In this document: one piece after another, positions 24,035 to 36,537 of the stretch
How the letters are laid out: every line of letters starts with the position of its first letter
Numbering within the stretch: the first letter of the stretch is position 1
NCBI RefSeq assembly: GCF_048544455.1
Contig: NC_133532.1
Coordinates: 17,362,948 to 17,426,947, forward strand
Direction: 5' to 3'
DNA from: Silene latifolia
Lineage: Eukaryota > Streptophyta > Magnoliopsida > Caryophyllales > Caryophyllaceae
DNA length: 64,000 nt
Notes under the pieces: generated by a model
The model's database searches: none
Told to the model about the DNA's origin: nothing
What the model saw: the letters and a program-made list of their open reading frames with translations, nothing else
Position numbers and translations under genes: made by a program

Positions 24035-24400
24035 CAAAGTTATAGCTAAAGCTAGTATAACCTTGATGATGATTAAAGTGTTTTAGCTAAAGTTAATGCA
24101 ACTTTGGGTAGTTACTCTAGTTATGGCTGAAGCTACTATAACATTGAAGTACGAGATAAGGTTATAGCTGGAACTAACGTACCCTGAGATTTATGGCTCA
24201 AGGTTATGGTTGGAACTAGTATAACTTTGTGTTTCGTGTCAAGGTTATAGTTGAGGTAAGTGTAACTTCAAGTCGTATATATGTTGAAGTTATGGTAGAG
24301 GTTACTATAACCTTGCATCTAGAGTTTATGTTATGGTTAGGGTTACTATAACACTGAATGGTTAATGTTAAAGTTATAGCTAAAGTTACTATAACATTGG
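24035..24400 (+). repeat. Hairpin block A in LTR 1 (GTTATAG...CTATAAC units)
   Basis: About nine imperfect inverted units, each around 28 bp, with arms like GTTATAG and CTATAAC around a short GCTAAAG or TTGAGG-type centre, spaced roughly 35-55 bp. The same block lies in LTR 2 (29782-30147), LTR 3 (about 45404-45766) and, inverted, in the solo LTR (about 56860-57240). Confidence 0.75.
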
Positions 24401-24497
24401 TTGTTTATACTTGTTTCATATGTTGTATTGTGTTCAACGTGTTATGTCCTTGTGTTTGCATATATCTTTGGGTTACTCTTGTTCACATGATAAGTAG

Positions 24498-24939
24498 GAT
24501 GGTCAGTTATACTATCTTATGAGTTGAGTCGTGATGTTGTTCACGCATGTTAGTACAGTCAGTTATACTGTGCATTTGTTGGTTGGCTGGTTTATAGATG
24601 ACGATAGTATCAGTTATATACTATCGGAATGAACCAAGGCTACCCTTCGGGGATTTGTTATGGTCTATGGTCGGGGGGGTAGCAGAGCGATTCGTTATAC
24701 GCTCTGTTCCCGAGTGTCGTTCGATGTAGCAGAGGCGATTCGTTAATCGCTCCGTGTTTCATCGAGAGGTCAGTCGGTCTTAGGCATATAGGCGGTGGTT
24801 ATACGCTATACATAGTGTGGATGCGATTCGTTAATCGGTCCACTTTGTGGGTGCGGTTCGTTAGTCGGCCCATACCATTGAATGGAGGCAGTTCGTTAAT
24901 CGCTCCATTAGTTAGAGGCAGTTCGTTAATCGCTCTAAC
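24498..24939 (+). repeat. Hairpin block B in LTR 1 (constant loop, variable stems)
   Basis: Ten successive short hairpins. Stem arms include ACAGT/ACTGT (24555-24571), CGATAGTAT/ATACTATCG (24602-24626), CAGAGCG/CGCTCTG (24683-24706), TATAG/CTATA (24787-24810), GTGGA/TCCAC (24817-24843), TGGG/CCCA (24848-24872), AATGGAG/CTCCATT (24881-24909) and GTTAGAG/CTCTAAC (24911-24939). Loops are mostly CAGTTAT early and GCAGTTCGTTAATCG-like later. Equivalents lie in LTR 2 (30245-30560 and 40438-40564), LTR 3 (45864-46320) and the solo LTR (about 56357-56790, inverted). Confidence 0.8.
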
Positions 24940-25519
24940 GGCGTTCATTCTATACATTGTGCTTGGTGGTCTGGTTTGGTCACATGTTTTGTGTTTATGT
25001 TGCTCTATGGTTCATACGTGGTCATGATATGGTTTACGTTGTCACGTGTCGTCACATGTTTCCTTTGGAGTTGTCATCATATCATAAGATTGTCCTAGTA
25101 TGTTATCGTTTAATGGCATGTTATGTCGGATTTTCATGAGTATAGATGGTCTCACATGTTTACTAGTTTTGCATTCCAATTGTTAATGATTGTGGGTTAT
25201 ATTCAATTGTTGTAAACATGACTGGGAGAGCATCTAGTTACTCCCGACTGATTGTCGACCCCCCATTCTCAGGTTGATCAGATGATTGCTGTTTTGGATG
25301 ATATCTTGCTGGGGAAGTACTGTGCGGCGAGATGAATAATAAATTAGAAGTTTGCTTTTAAGTTTTAAGAACCTTTTGAATAATGTATTAGTTGTTTTGG
25401 AGTTAGTAGCGAACCGGATTGGTCAGGTGTTTCCACCACCTTGACCCTTTTATCAGTATCGTACTCTGATATTTACTTTATATAAGTTTTTCCTTTGTTT
25501 TATAATCCGGGTTGTTACA

Positions 25520-28500
25520 GTTGGTATCAGAGCGAACACGCTCCCAACTCTCGCGTAGTTGATGACTAAAATAAAATGACTTAGTTAATGAGTGAGAGTA
25601 AATGGGGTAGAAACAATTAAGGACTTATTTGTTTTTGCCTTAATGTTTCTTATCGTTATTAATTTTATTACATGTGTTGTTAGTCATATACTTGTTTGAT
25701 TATGTGTTGATGTTTCGTATAATTATTAATTGTGTTACATGTGTTGCTTATGCACTTATTTGTTATGCCCTAACGTTTCGCATCTTTATTAATTGTATTA
25801 CATGTATTATTCATGTACTTACTTTTCATGTCTTAATGTTTATCGTTATTAATTATATTAAATGTATAGTTTATGTATTGTGTTGTTTATGACTTGATGT
25901 TTTATTTCGTCATTAATTGTTTAAAATGTCTTGTTCATGTATGACTTTGTCGAGCATGCTTTGTTATTTTAAAGTTGGTCAATTTTGGGAATGTTCTTTG
26001 CATGTTACGTGTCGTGTATTTTGGTTATATGTCGGTCAAAACTTTTAATCCTTGATAACCCGAGATTTACTCTTATCGTACTTTCACCTTTTGGATTATT
26101 TGGTGGGGTTGTTCATGTTTGAGGTGATTTTAAGGTTGATTCCTTTATGGTTTTTTGAGGCGTCAAGGTAGGATGGTTTGACAGGTCGAGATGTTCAAGT
26201 ATGAAAGAAAAGAGTGTTTGTTATTATGAGTTTGGTAACGAGGAAGCTTACTTTGGGATTAAAGGTTGTTATGACGATGTTTCCTTTTGGATTATAGGTG
26301 TTATGTTCTCTTATGTGCTGGAGGAAATCTTTTTTTTTGATGATAGAGGATGATGATATGTGGCATGAGATATATCATTGTGGTTTCATAGTTCATAAGA
26401 AGTGAGAGGCATATTGAGTGGATTTATCTTATGGTATTATTTCAGAATATTGTGGCTTATGCTCTTAATGGTTAGAATTGTTGAACTTTGTCTTGTGTTA
26501 AAGGAAAAGTTATGCGAGTTATTTATGGATCGAGAGTAGAGTAATGGAAATGAATTGAATGTTATCGTGGAGTTTAGATTGAGCACGTTGGGAATTTTGG
26601 AGACTATGCTCGTCTTTTGATTGAAATGTCATATTTGAGGAGTAAGAATCGTTAATGATATTAGTGAGGTATGAATGATTTTATGATTTATCCGTTGAGG
26701 AGTTATTTACGGATCGTGCCTTTTAATGGATTGATTGAGAGAGACGAACTATAATTTATGGACTTGTGAGATGTTAATGTTAAAGTGTTCAAGCGTTGCC
26801 TTAGTGAACAACCATGTTGACAATGATTATAATGAATTGTGGTGTTCATCTTTTGAGGGTATAGAGATTGCTATGGATTGATTCTTTAAGTGTGATTAGA
26901 CGGAGTTGTTGAGAGTGGCAGGATTTGAGAGTTGATGGTTGTGAGAGTTTGTGATCTTGAGAGTTGATAATCTGAGGAATGTAGTGATTGTAAAGAGACA
27001 GTTCTATAGGGATTTGTTGGTGCTGAGGTATTATGGAGATATGACGGAAGGATGTTACGAGACGTTTTACCTTGAGTGATGATTGTACGATATTTGTAAG
27101 ACCTTGGTTATCGTGCTTAATTTATCTTATGTTAAGGTGTCGTCTTTGAGTAAATGGAATTGTTTTTTTTAGTTGTCTATTCTTGTCATCCTTGCACGTG
27201 TTAACCATACCTCTTCTATTTGAGCCTTCATACCAAAATTTTCTTTTTATCTTTGTCCTCTGTCTAATTCATCTATCGTTACTCTCTATTGGTTCTTTAT
27301 TTCAGCTCCAGTTCCTTCTTCTTTGAACTTTCGTGATTACCTTTTTCATATTGATTTCTCTCTAAGCTTTTACTTCCCAAAAGAATATGTTCTTTTGCCT
27401 TGTGTTATTATACGAAAATATTTTGTTTTGCGTTGTAAGTTATTTATTCTTTCATGGTAATTTGAAAGTGTTTGAACTCTCTTTAGAGCTACTTGTGATC
27501 ATCTCGTAGTCAAAACTTGGATCCTTGGCGAGCAATATTAGATACTTTGAGTTTGACGTTTGGTTATTTGAGGTTGAGATCATAGAGACATAGTTGTATG
27601 TAAGTATGCTTTGGGATAACATTTAAAGTTTTGGAAAAGGAGTATTAAAGGTCTTATACTGAGCTAAGAAAATTTGAGGGTGTTATTATATTGAGGATAT
27701 ATAGATGCTTGTTTGTTCTATATGAGATAAGGCGTTTCATTAAGAGTATGATTGTTATTAAAGGACATAGATATATACAGTCTTGTTGTAGTTTTGTGAT
27801 GTCACAATAATGTTCATGGATAGTAGATTGTGACACAAATTGAGGTTATAAGCGTTGTTGTTATATGGACACAGATGATAAGATTTGTATGGTGATATCA
27901 TTTTAAGAGCGATGATGGAATTGCGTTATCGATAGGAAAGTGTGTTGTGGTACTAATGGTACTAGCTTAACTAGAGGTGTATTTCCTTGGGTGCTTAGGA
28001 ATGTCTTGATCATAAGTGTTCAAAGGAAATGATTGGGGTTTGCGAGTGCGACTGATGATTTTGTCATAAGGTTGAGGTTGATTAGGATTTTGACAGTTTA
28101 GTCGGAGTTTGAGGTTTGAGATTGATGACTTTGGGAACTAGATATATATCGAGAATCATCGAGATTTGTCGAAGCCTTTTTAGCTTTAGAGTTGTTGATT
28201 GTAGTGAGCACTACCGACTTTGAGGATATTAGGGTAGAGATAATTTTAATGGCACTCGTGAGTGAAAGAGTTTTCTCATTCGAAAGATGTTCTTGGTTTA
28301 GAGATTATCTATTTGAGGTTTTGGTTATTTCAGATCTTGTGGTGAATGGTAATCTAGAATTGGAGTATTTGTTAAAGGTTATGTGGACTTGTAGTAATAA
28401 TAATATGTTTATGGGAGATCATATATGTTGTCTAATGATGGTTAATGGTAATTGGATGAGTGTTTGAAATATGAGGACTAGAAGTTGGCTTAATGATCTT

Positions 28501-28741
28501 TATGGACTTCGATGGTTTGAGTTTGATGTAACTTTTGGGATTTTAGAGTGTGTGAAGATGATAATAACATTGAGGATTGGGATATTTTTCTTTGGTTTGA
28601 GTTTGGATATGGATCAGAGTGCGCAGCGGTTAGGATTCTGAGTTGACTTTTGTTGATGATCACTTGTAATTCTTACCTTATTTTGATCTTGTCTTTGAAT
28701 TTCAAGTTTCGAGGACGAAACTTCTTTTTAGGGGGTTGGAT
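25520..28741 (+). other. Internal region 1 of the non-coding LTR element
   Basis: 3222 bp between LTR 1 and LTR 2, beginning with a Met-tRNA primer site (TGGTATCAGAGC, 25522-25533). No capsid, protease, RT or integrase motif was found in any frame. The open stretches are short and of biased composition. It ends with a TTTCGAGGACGAAAC motif and TTTTTAGGGGGTTGGA, a purine tract of chromovirus type. Confidence 0.8.
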
Positions 28742-30560
28742 TGTAACACCCCGTATTTTATAATAATATTTTATTATAAAAGTATTATATTAAAATTAAT
28801 TATTTCGAAGTTTATTAATGTATTTTGGAAATATTTATAATTATCGTCTTCGTTATCTATTTTAATATTTCTTGTTTTGGCCTACTTTGGATGGGTTAAA
28901 ATGTTCATGTACGATTTTACTATTTTAATTTAATAGTTACTTTTCTTATTTAAGCTCTCAATTCGTTTTTATAATATCCAATTGGTTTTGTAATCAGATA
29001 ATCCATTGTATAAGCTAATGGACCCAAAGCCCATTAGTTAATCCCTTATAAATAGAATTAACCTAGCAAGCAACTAGGTCAATCATTCTTCTTTCTCACG
29101 AGAAACCTAACCTAGCAGGCAAGCTGCTCTCCTTTGTTTTCTCACGGAAAGTGCCGCACGACAGCCTCCTCTATTTCTCTCTTTTGTTCTTCTTTTCTCC
29201 CTTTGACTCCATTGTTGAATATCTTTCCTTCTTCCAAACTCATATACAAATTATATTTTCATAATCCTTGCTCTTACCTCTACAACATATTATTCTCCAT
29301 ATATTTTTATGAGAATTATTTGTATGGACCTTTAGACCTACGTTTTGGGTCTCTTATTTTAATGGGTAAAGAAGAGGAAAAGTATTTTTATGGCGCTTTC
29401 ATGGATTTGGATTCGGGTATTCTTAATATTGATTTTTGGGGACGTTGACACGTGTTGGAGACAAGTCTTGATGATCGTGTCTTTCATGGAGGTTTTATTT
29501 ATTGCGGTCTTTAATTATTAAAAAGGTAACTAGGTGTTTTCTTTTAATTGTGTTTATGCCAATTTATGTAATTAATATGATTTAATGATTATTTTGCTTG
29601 ATTGGTACATGTTTGATTATTTGTTATCATGATTAAATATGTTTTCGCATGTTCGTATATGTTTTAATGTATTAATTATATATCGTATGTTGGTTATGTG
29701 TTTATTATGGGTGTCATGAGCGTAATTAGGGTTTACGAATAAACCCTTGTGGCGGCATGATAAGCGACCAAGGGTTCTCTTCAAAGTTATAGCTAAAGCT
29801 AGTATAACCTTGATGATGATTAAAGTGTTTTAACTAAAGTTAATGCAACTTTGGGTAGTTACTCTAGTTATGGCTGAAGCTACTATAACATTGAAGTACG
29901 AGATAAGGTTATAGCTGGAACTAACGTACCCTGAGATTTATGGCTCAAGGTTATGGTTGGAACTAGTATAACTTTGTGTTTCGTGTCAAGGTTATAGTTG
30001 AGGTAAGTGTAACTTCAAGTCGTATATATGTTGAAGTTATGGTAGAGGTTACTATAACCTTGCATCTAGAGTTTATGTTATGGTTAGGGTTACTATAACA
30101 CCGAATGGTTAATGTTAAAGTTATAGCTAAAGTTACTATAACATTGGTTGTTTATACTTGTTTCATATGTTGTATTGTGTTCAACGTGTTATGTCCTTGT
30201 GTTTGCATATATCTTTGGGTTACTCTTGTTCACATGATAAGTAGGATGGTCAGTTATACTATCTTATGAGTTGAGTCGTGATGTTGTTCACGCATGTTAG
30301 TACTGATCGTTATCTTGTGCATTTGTTGGTTATTTGGTTTATAGATGACGATAGTATCGTTATATACTATCGGAATGAACCAAGGCTACCCTTCGGGGAT
30401 TTGTTATGGTCTATGGTGGGGGGTAGGGTAGAGGCGATTCGTTATACGCTCTGTTCCCCGAGTGTCGTTCGGTGTAGCAGAGGCAGTTCGTTAATCGCTC
30501 TGTGTTTCATCGAGAGGTCTGGTCAGGTCTTAGGCATATAGGCAGTGGTTATACGCTATA
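28742..30560 (+). repeat. Array LTR 2, left part
   Basis: Same sequence as the left 1.8 kb of LTR 1. It is interrupted inside hairpin block B by the second LTR element, with CTATA (30556-30560) as the left target duplication. The LTR continues at 40438. Confidence 0.92.
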
Positions 30561-33500
30561 TGTAACACCCCGTATTTTATTAAGTTGGATAAAATTCTTT
30601 TAATTGCTATTTTGAATTTAATTACATCATTTAACGATTTATATATATATGCTTAGCTAATTAATTAATTTCATCATAATTCGATACGTTAATTTTAATA
30701 ATCATTAATAAGTTTATTTAAAATTAGTCCGAGTTTATTTATTTAATAATTTCCGTTTCTTTACGAGTCCTTATGAAAGTTGTTTTAAGTAAACCCGAGA
30801 TTGATTTTGGGAACAAAACCGTCCAATTAGCTATTTTGAGCTTATTTCACTAAATTAGTAATTTTTATTAATATCCGTTAGTTTTGTAAAAATCGCTAAT
30901 AATTCCGATTCAAGCTGATATCGTATTATTTCCGTTAACTAGCTGAGTTTATTTTATTTTCACTCATTAAATTTATTTATTATTAATTTCGTTTTATTAC
31001 TGAAACTTTTATTAAAAACCGATTTTATTAACTCGAAACGGTTTTAAAAACGAACGAAATTACTTAACGATGAAGAAAGGTACGTAATATTAGAAGCTAG
31101 CAAGCTAGCTGGTGTATCATTATTATTATCATTATTATTATTATTATTATTACTCCCTCACCCGTTTCCCCTGACTCTTTCTTTTCCCCTTTCATTTTTT
31201 TTTTCCTTTCTTTTTCATTCTATCAGCAAACAACAGACAACAACAACAATGAAACAACAGCTCCTCCGTATGCCATTTCCCATCGTTCAAACCCCAGATC
31301 CCGCCTCCATTCTCAACCAAATTCCGTAATTTTTGTACCATTCTCTTCCCCTTTCCTTCCTCCTCCTTTTAAGGTAAGAAAGTCTCCTTTTTGTAGTGGT
31401 TTCGTCTTTCGCCGTCTTATAAAAGTGTCGTCTTTTAGCTTCTTTATTCCGTTTTCTTGCCCTTTTATGAAGGATTCGAAGACCCGGGGTGAGTCTCGTG
31501 CCTTGTGGACCATTTATTCGAAGAATAAGGAGCGTTTAAGGTAACGGTGATAGGCTACTCGAATTATTTATAATACTAGCTATTATATTTCCTATTGTTA
31601 AGTTAATTTAATTGTTGGAATGCGGGATAAACATGAGCGCTTATAATTCGATTGTTTGTTTATGAAAGAAGGTTTCTTGTTTGGTGGTAAGTTGTCGGGG
31701 GTTTCTAGGATTAGGTTATATGGTAAATGTTGGAATAAAGGGATTTACGCAAGGTTTAGCAATTTGGTTTATCTAATTGATAACATGGGCGGTGCGTTTG
31801 GGTCAGTTTTGGACGCGATTTCTAGACTAAAATTGTTGTTGATACGAGTCAATTTGATAGCTCGTGTCATGTGTACATATACAGGTATGAGTTGGGTCGA
31901 TTGTATGTAAGAAACTCCGTCCATTTCATGCTTAAAATTTCGTCTTAAGACGGTCACAAATGATCTTCATAAATCGTGAAAATGGACTTTGTTGAGCAGT
32001 TTTTGCGGGCTGTTTTGACGGGTTTCTTTATGTTAAATTGAACCAACTTTATTGCTATTGTCTCAAGTACATGTACGTGTTTGGATTGAGTCTTTGGTTC
32101 AGGTGGAATCCGTCCTAATTTGGCCTAGAAAACCGCTCTAAGATGGCTGGGCAATGAGGGGGAGCTGCGTTTTTTTTTGAGGTGCTCTGTACTGCTGGAC
32201 TGTTTGCCTACTACAGGCTGCTTGTGCGTGTTTTTGTGCAGGGCCGGGCCAGGCCAGGCCTGGGCCGTGGTCAGGGGCGAGCAGGCTGGGTAGCACGGCT
32301 TTAATCCGTGTGTGTCCAGCCCGTCTTTTGTGTAGTCCGTGACCGTCTTTCCTCCTTTGTTTCATGCCTTCTCATATCCTATGTTAAGTTTTGGACATGC
32401 CTTGTGGTTGTTGGGTCACTCGTATATTTCGGCATGTTAAATTATATAATGGAATATTTATTATTATAAGACAAATTTGAGTTATTCAAGTTATTTAAAT
32501 CCCGTCTCATATTTTATATAAAGATAATTCGTTAATATCGTCCTTTCACATAATTATTTTAGGTGACTCATTTGTGGTTGAAGATGAAGAGTAATTTTGG
32601 GGTTTTAGAAGCTTTCTCAAGTTTTTACTTGTCTCTTTGCTAGCGTAAGGTAACTATTCCGAGTTACTCGACGAATTAATGTCACATTAGTAGTTAATGT
32701 GTGCCTGTTGTTTGATAAGTGTTTAGGTGAATGAATAATGTTAAGATCGTTTACAAAATGAAATTGTAATTAATAGGCTCAAATGAATTTTATGGTGATA
32801 ATTGTAATGTTTTGTTGATTGTCAAAACCGAGCCTTAGTCCCTTTGATCGATGCGATGTCGATTAATTGAGTGATTGGTCACCGCAATTTGACCCGCACT
32901 GCCGCAGGTGGGGTTGCGGGTAAAAATTAGGTTGAATGAATTAGATAATCGGCCTTTTTCTTGTTTTAGGCCATTTATTATATCTCTGTTTCACATGTGT
33001 AGTTAATTGAATTTAAATAGCTTCTTATTTAGTTAGTTGAATTTAAATAGCTTCTTATTTTGTAGAAATGGCCCTAGTTTCCCCTAAAGCCTTAAATATT
33101 GTTAGAATTGCTAGGATTGGAAATTAGTATTGAGTACTTATTGAGGAACTGTTGGTTTATCTCTTTGAATAGACAATATTATATAGCCTTTCACATGATA
33201 GAATGTTAGAATTCATGTTGGTAAGTGGGACTTTTTGCCCTCTTATGGTTAAGTGGATGACTTAATTGACTTGTGTGGTGAGTCGTGTGTGGTGTGGGCT
33301 AAAGTATTCAAGCTGGGACTAGCTGGGACTAGGTCCTGGGTGAGTATTTCGGCCTTCATCATAGATAGGTCTTTATAGTCTCTGACGAGTATATGTTCAC
33401 TGCTTGATAGCCTTTGTGTTCCTGACTAGTGGATTTATATCCAAGTTGGGGCATGACCTCAGGTACTTATTTTGATAGTATGGGGCCAGCTTAAGTACTA

Positions 33501-34517
33501 GCCAACCCTTCGGTGGTGTCCTTAGGGTACTCACTTCACTTTGTTTTAAAAAAGTTGTGGGTCTTGGGTGCGGTGGTGTGTATCCGCATGTCTAGGTCTC
33601 CTTGAGATTTTAGGCTAGGGTTGTGTTGTCTCTTGGCCATGTTTTCTTAATAGTAACCGCTGAGCCAAGATACCGGTTCGATTACCTTCCCTACCTCGTG
33701 GTATAGACTCGAGTTACAAAGTGACTATTGACCGTGCTAAGAACTTATGCCTGTCTTTGATATATTGCCCTTTCTTGTTTGATGATTCTATGAATCATAG
33801 AAGGTGAGATGCAAGCCGGCTATGGTTGATAGAGTTTGGATTCCTGGATGTTATGTGATTCACATGATAGTGTAGTATGAGTCGGTTTAGTATTCACTGG
33901 CTAGGACTATGTGTTGTTATATTGTAGTTCACATGATAAGCACGATTGTCTAGCATCTATATGCTAAGGCTATGTGTGATTCGTATTCATATTCTTATGT
34001 TTACATGTTATATTAATTATGACATTTCGTGGTTGGGAGAATTCGAAGTTACTCCCCACTGACTGTGGCTTTCGTATTTGTATAAAATGCGAATGACAGG
34101 TAGGTGATGCATATATGGGGTACATGAACGAGATAAAATGCGAATGACAGGTAGGTGATGCATATATGGGGTACATGAACGAGCTAGCGAGCAAAGTAAC
34201 CTTGGGACCTAGACTGGTTTTATTTCATTGTGACCCTTAAACCCTTTTTATGTCACATACATTTTAGGGACATATGTCTCCCTCTTTTTCTATTTTGGTT
34301 TGTATCACTTTATTCTCATGACTTTAGCATAGTTATGTAAATTAGTCTGTTAGCATTTGCAGGTGTTGGCATCCTCCTTCTGGAAATGTTTGTGAATGGT
34401 TTAGAAAAGTTTTAAAAATGACAGGTTTTTAATTAGTTGAACCAATTACAAACATATCCTGTCAGTTTTTCTGTAGAATTACGTGTTTACTTTTCCGCAA
34501 TAAATGAGGGTGTTACA
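30561..34517 (+). repeat. 5' LTR of the nested element
   Basis: 3957 bp. It contains an (ATT)n tract near 31117-31152, a roughly 30-bp tandem duplication near 33000-33060 (present in both LTRs), and a 51-bp tandem duplication at 34082-34183 that is single in the other LTR. Confidence 0.9.
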
Positions 34518-36537
34518 GTTGGTATCAGAGCATATTTGCTCCCGACGCACGTTTGTGCACCCCACTATAAATAACTTGACCTTAAAATAATAAACTTGAG
34601 AGACGGGTAAGATGGGTAGATTTAGGATCTTATGTTGTAGTCTCTTTGTGTTTGCTCTTTGTTAGGTACTAACATGTTTGTTGATTGTCATTTAATAATT
34701 GTTGCGTTCTTAGATCAATGACCGTGAACTTATTTATAGTTAATGGAGTTATTGCCCTTATTAAAAAAATTTGAACTAAAGGTTTTGAAAATATTTTTAT
34801 GTTTTTCACTGGTTTTAACGTCAATTAGTGTTAAAGCTTGTTATTGGAGACGTCTGATAATTAGTTTTATCATTTGTTGGTGTAAAAATGTATTTTTATG
34901 TCTTTGAATTGGAATATTGATGTTCTTGAGTGATCGCCAAGAGTATCTCCGTTCCATTGAAAGGACACTTATATTTTAAGAAGATCAAGATTTAGTGCCT
35001 ATTGCTGAGGATTGAAGATTTGTTCAACCTTTGAAGAATGCTTCTACTTCCTTGAAGATGTTTCTCGTTCTTTTTGTATCTCGCCTTATTCTTAATCTCT
35101 TGGTGCCTATCCTTCTTTTAAACTCTCTATTCTTCTTCCTAGGAAGTTACATTTGTATCCTCCCAACTTGTCCTTTCACCCTTGCTAATTCTCCCTTAAC
35201 GCCTTTTAGATAGTTCTCTTTCTTTTGTGGGGTGTTAACCTTGGTTGGATAATTTGGCTTGTGGAGTTGTTTCTGGTTGACCTATAACCCCGGTTTTGAG
35301 AAGTTGTGATATTGGAAGGACTTAGGTTGAGTGTTGATACCTTAGGAGTAAACACGGAGTAAGGTTTATGATGTGATTTTGGAAAGAGATACCTTTAGGA
35401 TGTTGATAGCCATACATAAATTGATGTTACCTTATGACATTGTTGTTTGAGATTTGAGTATCTGACATTTCCTTGTTGTCTAATTTCCCTTTCTCCTTGA
35501 TCATGAGCGTTACCGTTCATACCTCCTTTCCTCGCTTCATCTTGCTCCTCCTTTAAGTTTGACACTCGTATCTTGTGAAACTCTATCTTTGACATCCTTG
35601 TAATTTTGACTTCAATTTTTACCCTATGAAAGTCATTATAGCTCTCTTGTGGCTTAAGTTTGAGCTCTCTTAACATACTTTGTTTTTATGCTATCTAAGT
35701 TACTTTCCTTTTTGTACAACTTCTAAACTTTCAAGCTACCAGTTTCGATTCATTCTTAAAAGTTTATGTCACTTCTGCAAACCTAACCTATTTTTGAAGA
35801 CTTGAAAATGAAAATTTGATTTAGTTCCCTATTCCTTCCTTGAATATAAACTCATTTATCGTAATTTTAATTACTAGACCGGAAATTTCTTTAAATTTTA
35901 TCGAATTTCTATTAACCTTGATCTATTTATGACTTCTTTGTCAAAGTTTAATATTATATTTCCTAATTTAACTCCCCTTTTAGTTTAAAGGTGAAACCTT
36001 TATTTCTACTTTGGCTTTTTGCAAAAGAACATTTGAGAAGATTACCTTTCTCTTATTTTGATTTTAACGTTGATCGGATGTTAGAACTAGTTATTGGAAA
36101 CGTTTGATAACTTGTTCTACGATTGTCGGCGAATAGTTTTTGTTTTAAATTTGTCTCTGACTTGGAAAGTTAGCGTTCTTGTGTGCACGACAAGAGCAAT
36201 TCCGTTCCATGAATGAGACTTATATTTTTGAAAACTCTTCATTAATGTTTTTGAAGGTATTTTGATTTTTGATTTATACAAATGATTTGCCTTTTGACCT
36301 TATCTTTGATTTGGAATGTGATGTTCTTGAATACGTAACGAGAACACTTTCGTTCCCTTGATGAGAATCTGGTTCTGTCGGAAAATTTTATTTGAAACTT
36401 TTGAAAGAATTTTGATTCTTACGATAAATAACCTTTAAAATGTTTTGGTTACCGATTCCAATTTCAGTTTTATTTTCATAACCTTCCATTTATACTTTCA
36501 AGTTTCGAGGACGAAACTTTTTAAAAGATGGGGTGAT
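34518..36537 (+). other. Internal region of the nested element
   Basis: About 2.0 kb between the two 3.9-kb LTRs. Short open stretches exist on both strands but none resembles gag or pol. I see no gene here. It ends with TTCAAGTTTCGAGGACGAAA and a short purine run before the 3' LTR. Confidence 0.75.

Larger units (their letters stand above)
22995..25519 (+). repeat. Array LTR 1
   Basis: TGTAACACCCCGTATTTTAT to GGGTTGTTACA. A TATA-like motif (TATAAATA) lies near 23301. It contains two hairpin blocks (24035-24400 and 24498-24939) and is followed by a primer site at 25522-25533. Confidence 0.92.

Noticed and set aside
25674-25892. Short hydrophobic ORF repeated at 41299-41517 and 47055-47273
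   Set aside because: It recurs because the internal region is repeated. Its composition is biased by a TTATTAAT-rich simple pattern, and there is no start context or domain to support a gene.
28192-28467. 91-residue ORF repeated at 43813-44088
   Set aside because: It is conserved only because the units are near-identical copies. It resembles no family I know, and neighbouring sequence in the same frame is not coding.
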